Shown here one piece after another: positions 1-7,944 of a stretch of 64,000 nucleotides of DNA (positions within the stretch are counted from its first letter, which is position 1; the number at the start of each line of letters is the position of its first letter). Below the pieces are notes generated by a model. It saw nothing but the letters and a program-made list of their open reading frames with translations. It was not told the DNA's origin and did not search any database. The position numbers were made by a program, and so were the translations under genes. The stretch is taken from the NCBI GenBank assembly GCA_965249775.1, contig OZ252253.1:1054001-1118000 (forward strand). The letters run 5' to 3'. The stretch comes from UBA822 sp965249775. GTDB taxonomy: Bacteria; Gemmatimonadota; Gemmatimonadetes; Longimicrobiales; Gaopeijiaceae.

Positions 1-420
1 GAGCGTGTCGTCATCAGGATCGACAAAGAGCGAAGTCCTTATTCCCTCCGAGGCGAGCCGCTTTACGGCTTCGCCTGTCGCCGTCCGGACCTCCGTCTCG
101 CCGAGAGCCAGGCCGCCCTCGGTCGTCACCTCCTCACGGCGCTCCGGAACGAGAGTAGCCTGCATGGGCCTCAGATCGCACGCGATATCCAGAACGTCCG
201 TGGCCGCGGCGAGCTCCAGGTTCAACCCCGTCCGGACGGTCTCCATGAGCAACCGGACGTCGCGCTCACTCACGTGCCTGCGGTCCTCCCGCAGGTGGAC
301 AGTGATGCCATCTGCGCCGGCAAGCTCCACGAGCATCGCCGCCCGTACGGGGTCGGGCTCGTCGGTTAGCCTCGCCTCGCGGACGGTCGCTACGTGATCG
401 ACGTTGACGTAAAACCTCAT
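1..420 (-). CDS. pdxJ: Pyridoxine 5'-phosphate synthase PdxJ (N-terminal part, cut by window edge)
   Basis: Cytoplasmic enzyme that condenses 1-deoxyxylulose 5-phosphate with 3-amino-2-oxopropyl phosphate to form pyridoxine 5'-phosphate, the last ring-forming step of the DXP-dependent vitamin B6 route. Seen: 140 codons from the ATG at 420, opening MRFYVNVDHVATVREAR, the diagnostic PdxJ N-terminus, followed by HLREDRRH in the position of the family's phosphate/active-site segment. AGAGGG lies directly before the start. The gene follows hflX by about 115 bp on the same strand. The C-terminal part lies outside the window. PdxA, which makes the other substrate, is encoded near the far end of the window. 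Confidence 0.94.
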   Translation of the reverse strand, partial: MRFYVNVDHVATVREARLTDEPDPVRAAMLVELAGADGITVHLREDRRHVSERDVRLLMETVRTGLNLELAAATDVLDIACDLRPMQATLVPERREEVTTEGGLALGETEVRTATGEAVKRLASEGIRTSLFVDPDDDTL

Positions 421-535
421 CCCTCTACCTCAGAAGGCCCGAAAGCCTCAAGTAGTTTCTGAACATATACAACCGGCTAAAATGTAATGGGATCCGATCA
501 CTCCCGCCGTCCTCTTAGTGTCGACAGCCGTCCCC

Positions 536-1822
536 TCAGGCCGGCGGCCCGTGGTCTCGAGTCAACTCGACACTCGGCCGCTGAAGAAGGCGGCCGGCGA
601 GGGATTGCGGCACACGGATCTCCAACTCGAGAACGTCGCCGTGTTGAGATTGGTTGACTACCTCGCCCTCTCTGTAGAGCATCGCCAGAGTCTCACCGTC
701 GTGCGCGCCCACTCGCACCGAAATGTGGCGAAGCCCCGCTCGAATCCGGGCCTTGAATAAGGCCCGAAGTGGCTCCAAGGTGTCCGATCGGAGCGCGGAC
801 ACGAAGACCGCGGGCGTGGCGTCGAATGCCCGGATACGCCTACTCAATGCCTCCTCTTCGGCGTGGGTGAGCCGGTCTATCTTGTTGAAGGCCAGAATCT
901 GAGGGCGGTCGCCAAGATCGAGGTCGTCGAGCACCTCTTCGACCACCTCTTTTTGCTCTTCCCAGCCGACGTACGACGCGTCGATGACGTGCGCCATGAG
1001 GTCCGCCTCCCGGGCCTCCTCGAGCGTCGAGCGGAACGACGCGACAAGATCGTGTGGTAGCTTCCGAATGAACCCTACTGTGTCAGTGACGAGGGTTTCG
1101 AATCCCTCGCCGAGGTCCACGGCCCTCGTTGCCGAATCGAGCGTCGCAAACAAGCGATCCTCGACGAATAGGTCGGAACCGGAAAGCGCGCGGAGGAGCG
1201 ACGACTTCCCTGCATTCGTATAGCCGACGAGGGCCACTCGAAATTTTCCTTCCCGCGACTGTCGTTGGACGGCCCGAGCCCGGCTCACGTCCTCGAGCTT
1301 TTTCCGGAGATCGGCGATTCGCCGACCGATCATCCGCCGATCCGTTTCGAGCTGCGTCTCTCCGGGTCCTCGAAGGCCCACCCCCCCGCGAATACGGGAA
1401 AGGTGAGTCCACATGCGCTTGAGCCGGGGAAGCAAGTACTGGAGCTGTGCCAGCTCGACCTGCATCTTGGCCTCGCCGGTGCGAGCGCGAGTGGCGAAGA
1501 TGTCGAGGATGAGCTCCGCACGGTCCATGACGCGAACACCGATGCGATCCTCGAGAGCCTTGCCCTGCGCCGGCGTGAGCTCGTCGTCGAAGATCACGAG
1601 ATCCGCGTCAGCGCCGGCCACGCATTCCCGAAGCTCGTCGACCTTGCCCTTTCCGACGTAGAAGCGTGGGTGTGGGGCGTCGATCCGTTGACGCACGATG
1701 TCGACGACCTCTCCGCCCGCGGTGTCGGTCAACCGGGTCAACTCCTCGAGATGCTCCTGGGCAATACCCTCAGGAAGGCTCTTCAGGGGAGCCCCCACGA
1801 GCACCGCCCGTTCCACGGCCAC
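536..1822 (-). CDS. hflX: Ribosome-associated GTPase HflX
   Basis: Translation-factor-class GTPase that binds the 50S subunit and splits stalled ribosomes. Seen in 428 residues: an N-terminal HflX domain with the GKGK loop (about 57-60), a helical linker with the RGPGETQLETDRR segment (151-163), then the G domain with G1 GYTNAGKS (200-207), G3 DTVGF (247-251) and G4 NKID (313-316). The coordinates use a GTG at 1822, which has no Shine-Dalgarno sequence. A strong one (TAGGAGG, 1860-1854) instead precedes an in-frame ATT at 1849, so the protein may begin nine codons earlier. It lies 46 bp after cca (20 bp if ATT is used) and is probably co-transcribed with it. Confidence 0.93.
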   Translation of the reverse strand: MAVERAVLVGAPLKSLPEGIAQEHLEELTRLTDTAGGEVVDIVRQRIDAPHPRFYVGKGKVDELRECVAGADADLVIFDDELTPAQGKALEDRIGVRVMDRAELILDIFATRARTGEAKMQVELAQLQYLLPRLKRMWTHLSRIRGGVGLRGPGETQLETDRRMIGRRIADLRKKLEDVSRARAVQRQSREGKFRVALVGYTNAGKSSLLRALSGSDLFVEDRLFATLDSATRAVDLGEGFETLVTDTVGFIRKLPHDLVASFRSTLEEAREADLMAHVIDASYVGWEEQKEVVEEVLDDLDLGDRPQILAFNKIDRLTHAEEEALSRRIRAFDATPAVFVSALRSDTLEPLRALFKARIRAGLRHISVRVGAHDGETLAMLYREGEVVNQSQHGDVLELEIRVPQSLAGRLLQRPSVELTRDHGPPA

Positions 1823-1846
1823 GCGGTTGTCGATCAGCTGGGTGGG

Positions 1847-1860
1847 AATGTCGCCTCCTA
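1847..1860 (-). promoter_or_regulatory. Strong Shine-Dalgarno before a possible ATT start of hflX
   Basis: On the minus strand TAGGAGG (1860-1854) is followed after four bases by ATT (1849-1847), in frame with hflX. No ATG, GTG or TTG lies at a usable distance; the first is the GTG at 1822, 31 bases from the GGAGG core. Initiation at ATT is rare (known for infC), so this is an inference from spacing only. Confidence 0.45.
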
Positions 1861-1868
1861 AGTGTGGC

Positions 1869-3371
1869 CTAAGCCTCTGGATCGCGGGGGGCGTCGATGA
1901 GAAAGCCGCCCCCTGCGGCCAGATCTTCGAGGTCGGCCCGGTTGTTCATCTCGGGGTGGTCCAGGACCTCATCCAACAGGTATCGGAGTATTTCGCCGAA
2001 TTGCGGCCCAGGGGGAAGTCCCATCTCCTTGAGGTCGGAACCGTCCAATGCGAGATCTGCGATTGTGAGCGGTGGATCCTCGCGAAGAATCCCCCGGAGC
2101 GCTTTGATCCGACGGAGCACCTCACCGGGTGAGGCACCCGCCCTTTCGGGTGACCCTCTCTCTGACTTCTCGTGGGCGCGGGCACCCGCGAGCCAGGCCC
2201 GAGCGATGTCGGTAAAGTACTCGGGTCCAATCCGGTTGAGCCACCGCCGAAGAACGACTGGTGCGTCTGACAGAGGAGCCGGGGAGATACTGGACGCGAC
2301 CGCCGCCACCCGTTTGGTATCTGCGTTGGAGAACCGGAGGCGCTCCATAAGCCTCTCGATCACGCGTCGCCTCGCCTCGCGTGTAGTGTCGTTCGCGTCG
2401 GGTGTAGCGTCCTTCGCGTCGGGTGTAGCGTCCTTCGTGTCGTGTGTAGCCTCCTTCGCGTCGTGTGTAGCCTCTTTCGCGTCGATCGCCTCCGCGTGGT
2501 CCGTCGCTGAAGCGAGTGCGACAAGGAGCGAAAGACGCACCCAAGGTCGAGCGCGAGGAACGGCGTCGCAGGCCCACAGCGTCTGGGCGAGATCCCCCTG
2601 CGTGCCAACCACATCCTCTCGCGGGACTTCCGAGGAGCCATCCTCCTCCGTGCCGGCGATCGGTGGCCCGATGTCGAGCTCGGGATACAGCTCCGTGAAC
2701 ACCCCCGACTCGGCATAGAGCCCCAGGGTGACTGAAGGCCTTTGCGCCTGCGACAACACCTTCATCATCTCTTCTTGAATTCGCTCGGGCGATAATTGTG
2801 ACAGTTCGGGGACGGCAGAGAGAAGGGCCCGCCACGTCCCCGCTTCGATTGTCAATCCGAACTGGCCCGCGAACCGAAGCCCCCGAAGCACGCGGAGCAG
2901 ATCCTCGGCGAAACGATCCGCCGGATCCCCGACGGTCCGGAGAATCCGTTCGTTCAGGTCGGTCGCGCCGTTCCAGGGATCCAACAATTCGTCACGGTCA
3001 GGGTGCCACGCGAGCGCATTGAGAGTGAAGTCCCGCCGCGAGAGATCCTCTTCGATACTCTCAGCAAACTCCACGACTGCACGTCGGCCGAACGTCTCGA
3101 CATCGCGTCGGAAGGTCGTGACCTCGTAGAGTGTTCCATCGGGAGCAAGGACGCCGACCGTCCCATGATCCACGCCGATGGGCACCGTTCGACGAAAGGC
3201 AGTCATGATCTGCTTCGGGTGCGCCCTTGTCGCGAAGTCCCAGTCGTCTGCAGGCCGACCGAGTAGTATGTCGCGAATCGCCCCCCCGACCATCCAGGTC
3301 TCGAACCCGGCCTCCTCGAGTGTGCGCCAGATCCAGAGGACCTGCTCGGGTGGGGACACTTCGACGTCCAT
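1869..3371 (-). CDS. cca: CCA-adding tRNA nucleotidyltransferase / poly(A) polymerase family
   Basis: Class II nucleotidyltransferase that adds or repairs the 3' CCA end of tRNA; poly(A) polymerase is the alternative within the family. Seen in 500 residues: the GGAIRD signature (29-34), the catalytic metal pair DWD (43-45), and the RRDFTLNA motif (112-119), followed by the helical neck and body. Residues 297-331 are an odd insertion of five 7-residue tandem repeats rich in D, A, K and T (consensus DAKEATH) encoded by 21-bp DNA repeats. This is probably a disordered surface loop. The ATG at 3371 is the last of three ATGs in a 14-bp tandem repeat filling the gap after gmhA. Confidence 0.9.
   Translation of the reverse strand: MDVEVSPPEQVLWIWRTLEEAGFETWMVGGAIRDILLGRPADDWDFATRAHPKQIMTAFRRTVPIGVDHGTVGVLAPDGTLYEVTTFRRDVETFGRRAVVEFAESIEEDLSRRDFTLNALAWHPDRDELLDPWNGATDLNERILRTVGDPADRFAEDLLRVLRGLRFAGQFGLTIEAGTWRALLSAVPELSQLSPERIQEEMMKVLSQAQRPSVTLGLYAESGVFTELYPELDIGPPIAGTEEDGSSEVPREDVVGTQGDLAQTLWACDAVPRARPWVRLSLLVALASATDHAEAIDAKEATHDAKEATHDTKDATPDAKDATPDANDTTREARRRVIERLMERLRFSNADTKRVAAVASSISPAPLSDAPVVLRRWLNRIGPEYFTDIARAWLAGARAHEKSERGSPERAGASPGEVLRRIKALRGILREDPPLTIADLALDGSDLKEMGLPPGPQFGEILRYLLDEVLDHPEMNNRADLEDLAAGGGFLIDAPRDPEA
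2379..2483 (-). repeat. Five tandem 21-bp repeats inside cca
   Basis: Five imperfect 21-bp units encode DAKEATH, DAKEATH, DTKDATP, DAKDATP, DANDTTR. The unit length is a multiple of three, so copy-number change would keep the reading frame. It is likely a lineage-specific expansion in a flexible loop. Confidence 0.9.
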
Positions 3372-3403
3372 TACCCTAAGCCCATTACCCTGAGTCCATC
3401 ACC
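3362..3403 (-). repeat. Three tandem 14-bp repeats spanning the cca start codon
   Basis: On the minus strand the units are GGTGATGGACTCAG, GGTAATGGGCTTAG and GGTAATGGACGTCG. They fill the whole spacer between the gmhA stop (3404-3406) and the cca ATG (3371). Each holds an ATG (3399, 3385, 3371). From the first two, four-codon ORFs (MDSG, MGLG) end at TAA, whose last base is the A of the next ATG. The repeat therefore forms a chain of restart sites. Confidence 0.88.
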
Positions 3404-3976
3404 CTAGGAGGGCTCTTCCGCAAAATGGCGGTCGACATGCTCACAGATGGTGTGACCGATCGCGAGGTGCAGTTCCTGCGCACGGGCGACGGTCTCGGTG
3501 GGAATCACGAGTGCGAGATCCACTTCCTGCCGCAGGCGCCCGCCACCACGGGCCAGAAGGGCCACCGTGTGCATTCGAGCGCTTCGCGCTGCCGCCGCCG
3601 CTCGAAGAAGATTTTCCGAATCTCCGCTCGTGGAGTGGAGAAAAAGAAGATCGCCTTCACGGGCCAGCGCCTCGATCTGGCGGGCGAACACGTCCGCAAA
3701 GCCGAAGTCGTTGGCCCCGGCCGTGAGGACCGACGTATCGGTCGTGAGCGCCAGAGCACGCAGGGGCCCGCGGGTTCGTTTGAACCGGATCACGTATTCG
3801 GCCGCCAGGTGCTGGGCGTCCGCGGCCGAGCCCCCATTACCACAGAAGAAAAGGGAGCCATCCTGCTCCAACGTATCCTGAACCATCGAGCTGGCCTTTG
3901 CGATCGGCTCCGCTAGCTCGCGCGCACAGACGGCCGCCAACTCGGACAGCTCGATCAAATCGCTCGATTGATTCAT
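3404..3976 (-). CDS. gmhA: SIS-domain phosphoheptose isomerase (GmhA-like)
   Basis: Converts sedoheptulose 7-phosphate to D-glycero-D-manno-heptose 7-phosphate, the first step to the heptose of lipopolysaccharide core or S-layer glycans; cytoplasmic. Seen: 190 residues, one SIS domain, with the family's CGNGGSAADAQHLAAE stretch (about 45-60), the TTDTS segment and the HSTSGDSENL phosphosugar loop (about 114-123), and a C-terminal QELHLAIGHTICEHVD that carries the usual catalytic glutamate and histidine. The length is typical. GAGGAAG directly precedes the ATG. The gene lies 16 bp after the PHP phosphatase. Other DiaA-type SIS proteins resemble it, but the active-site residues favour GmhA. Confidence 0.88.
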   Translation of the reverse strand: MNQSSDLIELSELAAVCARELAEPIAKASSMVQDTLEQDGSLFFCGNGGSAADAQHLAAEYVIRFKRTRGPLRALALTTDTSVLTAGANDFGFADVFARQIEALAREGDLLFLHSTSGDSENLLRAAAAARSARMHTVALLARGGGRLRQEVDLALVIPTETVARAQELHLAIGHTICEHVDRHFAEEPS

Positions 3977-3992
3977 CTTCCTCGGCCCCTGT

Positions 3993-4811
3993 TCACCCCT
4001 TGAAGATCTTGGTGAACCCCTCCCAGAACCCCTCGCGGATCCGCAACGGAGGAACCGGCAAAGGCTGCTGGTCCTGGATGAGTCGCCCCGGGTTCGTCAC
4101 GGTGAGAAGCTGGAACTGCTCCAGGCCATCGTGGGTCGTGAAAAAGTCCTCCGCATCCTCTAGATGGATTTCGAGGTGCGCTCGCGCGTGAAAGTCGCTC
4201 GACAGATAATCGACCCAACCCCGGGCAAGAAGCTCGGAAGCCACCGCACGTGCCTCAGGACCATACCGTCCTACCAAGGACCCATGGTTGACCTGCAAGT
4301 AAGCACCGGCGCTCCGCCATGTCCCTCCGTACTCCACGTTCTGCCTGATGCCGATATACCGCTCAGGATGCGCAATGATCGGATGGTACCCTTCTCCTGC
4401 AATCCGCTCAATGACCTGCTGGGTCCTCGGAGGAATCTGAAGGCGGGGCCACTCGACCAGCACGAAGGAGGTGCCGGCGAGGCGTAGGCGAGCATCGTCG
4501 AATTTTGGATCCGGTACGTCGAGCATTACCTCGTGCCCCCGATGGAACTCGACATCCGGAAAACGCTGCTGTACCTGGTCGACCAACTCTCGCCAAGAGT
4601 CATCGACCTCTTCCAGCCACGTCCCGAGCGCGCTGGAATCAAGTGTGAGACTCGCGTCCACATGAGGAGTCGTGACGATTCGTCCGATCCCGGCCTCCAC
4701 CATACGCTCCACGGCTTCGAGTGCTTCCTCCAGGGACCGTGCCCCATCATCGACCGCAGGCACGAGGTGACTATGAAGGTCCCCCACACAGGCCCGTTCC
4801 CCCGAAGTCAC
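3993..4811 (-). CDS. PHP-superfamily tyrosine-protein phosphatase (CpsB/YwqE type)
   Basis: Metal-dependent phosphatase family that dephosphorylates the tyrosine-rich tails of bacterial BY-kinases controlling exopolysaccharide export. Seen in 272 residues: the N-terminal metal motif DLHSHLVPAVDDGA (about 11-24), TTPHVD (47-52), the RGHEV motif (about 95-99), IIAHPERY (about 154-161) and a final SDFHAR (about 214-219), which together give the PHP metal ligands. Its start overlaps the upstream unknown gene by 4 bp. The only BY-kinase in the window is the Wzc-like protein at 45485-47875. That pairing is inference; the two genes are about 41 kb apart. Confidence 0.87.
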   Translation of the reverse strand: MTSGERACVGDLHSHLVPAVDDGARSLEEALEAVERMVEAGIGRIVTTPHVDASLTLDSSALGTWLEEVDDSWRELVDQVQQRFPDVEFHRGHEVMLDVPDPKFDDARLRLAGTSFVLVEWPRLQIPPRTQQVIERIAGEGYHPIIAHPERYIGIRQNVEYGGTWRSAGAYLQVNHGSLVGRYGPEARAVASELLARGWVDYLSSDFHARAHLEIHLEDAEDFFTTHDGLEQFQLLTVTNPGRLIQDQQPLPVPPLRIREGFWEGFTKIFKG

Positions 4812-5128
4812 GTGACCGCCCGACCGGTCCCCACCCGGCCAAGGACTTCACGGAGCACACCGCGGACATCGGCCACCTCGGACGCGGCTTCACAGCCATA
4901 CGTGATCAGCGCATCGGCAGCGAGAAGCTGATAGGCCGCCTCCCGGTCCCGACCGGGCCTCCCCACCGCCTCGTCCAGATGGAGCAGACCCGCCTTCAGG
5001 AGGGACTCCGTCACCGAAGCCGCTCCACCATCGGGATCCGTTCCCCCATCCGGAATGCTGAACCAAGCCTTCAATTCGTCCGGGGCGGGAGGCGTGCGAA
5101 TCGCCAGCCAATCCATCGCCGAACTCAT
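4808..5128 (-). CDS. Small protein of unknown function between alaS and the PHP phosphatase
   Basis: 106 residues, not recognised. The first half is acidic and low in structure signals (PPAPDEL, DGGTDPDGG). The second half (about 55-106) looks like a compact helical bundle (REAAYQLLAADALITYGCEAAS). No signal peptide, membrane segment or cysteine motif is seen. The ATG overlaps the alaS stop by one base (TGATG), and the stop overlaps the next gene's start by 4 bp, so it is translated as part of the alaS operon. The tight coupling on both sides supports a real gene. Confidence 0.7.
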   Translation of the reverse strand: MSSAMDWLAIRTPPAPDELKAWFSIPDGGTDPDGGAASVTESLLKAGLLHLDEAVGRPGRDREAAYQLLAADALITYGCEAASEVADVRGVLREVLGRVGTGRAVT

Positions 5129-7800
5129 CAGCCCGCTGCTTCACGAGTGAGCCCCTCCACCACGTCTCGCCCCATTCGGAGAGCCTCGTCGATTCGATCG
5201 GGGTCCTCGACGCCCGCCTGAGCCATATGAGGCCGCCCACCGCCGCGGCCTCCGACCACGGAGGCGATCTCACGAACGATCGTGTCGGCTCGGACGCCCC
5301 GACTGATCAAGTCGTCGGTGACGAACGCGTAGAGCGTATGTTTCCCCTCAGGCAGATCGGCCGACACCACCGCGACGCCGCTCGCTTCTTTCGTCCGGAA
5401 GGTGTCGCCCCACTTTCGAGCGTCGTCGGCATTCCGGGCCCGTAGGCGAACCGCCTTGTACGCGGTGGTCGCGTCATCGATCGAGATGGCCTCCTCCACA
5501 ACGACACTCTCGCCAGCTCCTCCACCGCTTCGGAGCTCATCCAGAAGCCCCTCCAGCTCCTTCTTTTCGGCGAGGAGTTGCTCGGCTCGCGCCACGGCGT
5601 TTTCCTGAGATGTCCCCAGAACCGCGGCGACCTCGTCCAGTCGGCTCGTCCGTTCTTCCAGATGGCGCACAGCCCCTCGGCCAGTGACCGCCTCGATGCG
5701 GCGAACGCCGGCGGCCACGCCGCTCTCACTCGTGATCTTGAACAAGCCAATCTCGCCCGTATGCCCGACGTGAGTCCCCCCGCAAAGCTCCATGCTGACA
5801 CCCGGTATCTCGACCACTCGAACCACGTCGTCGTACTTCTCCCCGAACAATGCCATCGCCCCATCGCGGACGGCTTCGTGGTAAGGACGAGGCCCGATCG
5901 TAAGAGGATGATTCGCCCAGATGCCCTCTCTTACGATCTCCTCGACTTCCCGTCGCTCATCTTCCGTCATCGGCGAAGTATGCGAAAAATCGAACCGCAG
6001 GCGATCGGAGGCCACGAGCGAGCCACGCTGTACCACGTGGGTACCCAAGATTCTCCGAAGCGCCGCGTGCAAGAGGTGGGTGGCCGTGTGATTCCTCTGA
6101 ACGTCACGCCGCGCGACGGGATCCACCATCGCCCGAACGGCGAGCGGGGCCTCGGGAGACTCGGGAAACGCTCCGGCGGGGACCGTTCCAAGCAGCGCCA
6201 CTCGATCACCGACTCTCGCCACGTCTCGGATTTCGCTCGACCACCCGTCTCCCTCCACCAGGCCGGTGTCGGAGACCTGTCCCCCCCCTTCGACGTAGAA
6301 GGGGTTTTCGGCGATTTGGAGAGCCAGGCCATCCTCCGAAATCCGGACGGCCAACACGTCCGTTTCGGAGTCGAGTCGGTCGTAGCCGGTGAAATGCTGC
6401 TCACCCCGCTCCCCAACTTCCTGCCATCCCTCGACGAGATCCTCACCCGAGAGCTTGAGGTCGGATCGAGCCCGATCCGCCCTGCTGCGCTCCCGCTGCC
6501 CGTCCAAAGCGCTCTCGAAGCCCTGAACATCGACGCTGTAGCCTCGTTCCTCCGCCATGAGCTCAGTGAGGTCCAGCGGGAAGCCGAACGTGTCATACAG
6601 TTTGAAAGCGTCCGTGCCCGAAATCACCCCTTCGGCTTCCCCCGGACTCCCCGATTCCGGCGCCAACTCGTCGAAGCGGGCCAATCCACCCTCGATCGTC
6701 GAGAGGAAGCGGTCCTCCTCGGCGCGCGTAGTACCCAACAGATGCTCCCGGCCGTCCTCAAGCTCGGGGTACGCCTCGCTCATGCTTTCGATCACGGCTT
6801 CGACTACCTGAACGAGCGTCGGCTCACGACGTCCCAACAGCCACGCATGTCGGACGGCCCTCCTCAGGATGCGCCGTAGGACGTATCCCCGCCCCACGTT
6901 TGCAGGGAACACGCCATCCGCGAGAAGAAACGCGACTGCGCGAGCATGATCCGCCAGAACCCGGTAACTGACCCCCTGCTCAGTGTCCGGATCGTAGGGG
7001 TGCCCCAAGATCTCAGATACGGCCTCGAGCAAAGGGGAGAACGCATCGGCGTCGTAGTTCGAATCCCTACCTTGGAGAACCGCCGCCAGACGCTCCAGCC
7101 CCGCCCCCGTATCGATGGATGGCTCGGGTAGTGGGTGGAGCGTGCCCTCTTCATCGCGGTTGAACTGCATGAAAACCAGGTTCCACAGCTCGAGGAGGAT
7201 CCCGCGCTCCCCGAGATCGACAAACTCTTCCAACGTGGGGGTCCTCTTCCGCTCGGCGGCCGGCCGAAGATCGTAGTGTATCTCGGAGCACGGGCCGCAG
7301 GGTCCCGTATCCGCCATCTGCCAGAAGTTGTCCTTGTCGCCGAGCCGGAAAATCCGCTCCGCCGGCACCTCCACCTCGGTCTGCCACAGATCGAACGCCT
7401 CGTCATCGGACTCATGGATCGAAACGAAGAGACGATCGGGATCCAAACCCAGCTCGCCGGTCAGGAATTCCCAAGCGTAGGCGATCGCGTCGCGCTTGAA
7501 GTAATCTCCGAACGAGAAGTTGCCCAACATCTCGAAGAACGTGTGGTGGCTAAGGCTCTTCCCCACCTCTTCCAGATCGTTGTGCTTCCCACCGGCGCGG
7601 ACGCACTTCTGAGACGTGGCCGCCCTCTTGATGGGAACCTTCTCCAGGCCCAAGAAGACGCCCTTGAACTGGACCATTCCTGCGTTCGTGAAGAGCAGGG
7701 TCGGATCATTCTTCGGAACGAGAGACGAACTGGGTTCGACGGAGTGGTCTCGCGCGCGGAAGAATTCGAGGAAACTCGTTCGGACTTCAGCTGTGGTCAT
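5128..7800 (-). CDS. alaS: Alanyl-tRNA synthetase
   Basis: Charges tRNA-Ala in the cytoplasm and hydrolyses mischarged Ser/Gly-tRNA-Ala. Seen in 890 residues (family about 870-880): the catalytic class II core beginning MTTAEVRTSFLEFF with FTNAGMVQFK (about 36-45), the editing domain with NHTATHLLHAALR and CGGTHVGHTGEIG (zinc-binding HxxxH plus Cys and His), a coiled-coil hinge (about 720-760) and a C-Ala domain ending in a GGRGGGRPHMAQAG motif. All parts are intact. The ATG at 7800 is preceded by a good TATAAT-like -10 box 40 bp upstream. Confidence 0.98.
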   Translation of the reverse strand: MTTAEVRTSFLEFFRARDHSVEPSSSLVPKNDPTLLFTNAGMVQFKGVFLGLEKVPIKRAATSQKCVRAGGKHNDLEEVGKSLSHHTFFEMLGNFSFGDYFKRDAIAYAWEFLTGELGLDPDRLFVSIHESDDEAFDLWQTEVEVPAERIFRLGDKDNFWQMADTGPCGPCSEIHYDLRPAAERKRTPTLEEFVDLGERGILLELWNLVFMQFNRDEEGTLHPLPEPSIDTGAGLERLAAVLQGRDSNYDADAFSPLLEAVSEILGHPYDPDTEQGVSYRVLADHARAVAFLLADGVFPANVGRGYVLRRILRRAVRHAWLLGRREPTLVQVVEAVIESMSEAYPELEDGREHLLGTTRAEEDRFLSTIEGGLARFDELAPESGSPGEAEGVISGTDAFKLYDTFGFPLDLTELMAEERGYSVDVQGFESALDGQRERSRADRARSDLKLSGEDLVEGWQEVGERGEQHFTGYDRLDSETDVLAVRISEDGLALQIAENPFYVEGGGQVSDTGLVEGDGWSSEIRDVARVGDRVALLGTVPAGAFPESPEAPLAVRAMVDPVARRDVQRNHTATHLLHAALRRILGTHVVQRGSLVASDRLRFDFSHTSPMTEDERREVEEIVREGIWANHPLTIGPRPYHEAVRDGAMALFGEKYDDVVRVVEIPGVSMELCGGTHVGHTGEIGLFKITSESGVAAGVRRIEAVTGRGAVRHLEERTSRLDEVAAVLGTSQENAVARAEQLLAEKKELEGLLDELRSGGGAGESVVVEEAISIDDATTAYKAVRLRARNADDARKWGDTFRTKEASGVAVVSADLPEGKHTLYAFVTDDLISRGVRADTIVREIASVVGGRGGGRPHMAQAGVEDPDRIDEALRMGRDVVEGLTREAAG

Positions 7801-7840
7801 GATGCCTGTCGTTAGCCGTCATCGGCGTCCATTGGCGCCA

Positions 7841-7846
7841 ATTATA
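7841..7846 (-). promoter_or_regulatory. Putative -10 box of the alaS promoter
   Basis: A perfect TATAAT on the minus strand lies 40 bp before the alaS ATG in the 144-bp gap after recA. The -35 position is poorly matched (GTGGCC region), so only the -10 element is supported. Confidence 0.5.
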
Positions 7847-7944
7847 ACGACTTGGCAGGCTCGGCCACACCATTCTTGGTATCCGAGCCGCGGCCTGACC
7901 CCAAGAAGGCTACCCGAGAAGTACAGCGGGTCGATCGGGCTTGG

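Noticed and set aside
7055..7075. tRNA T-arm-like sequence (GTAG-TTCGAATCC-CTAC)
   Set aside because: It lies inside alaS, encodes conserved residues (RDSNYDA), and no acceptor or anticodon stems surround it.
7915..7930. Partial match to the 17-bp motif (GAAGTACAGCGGG) between alaS and recA
   Set aside because: It matches only one side of the motif; too degenerate to count.
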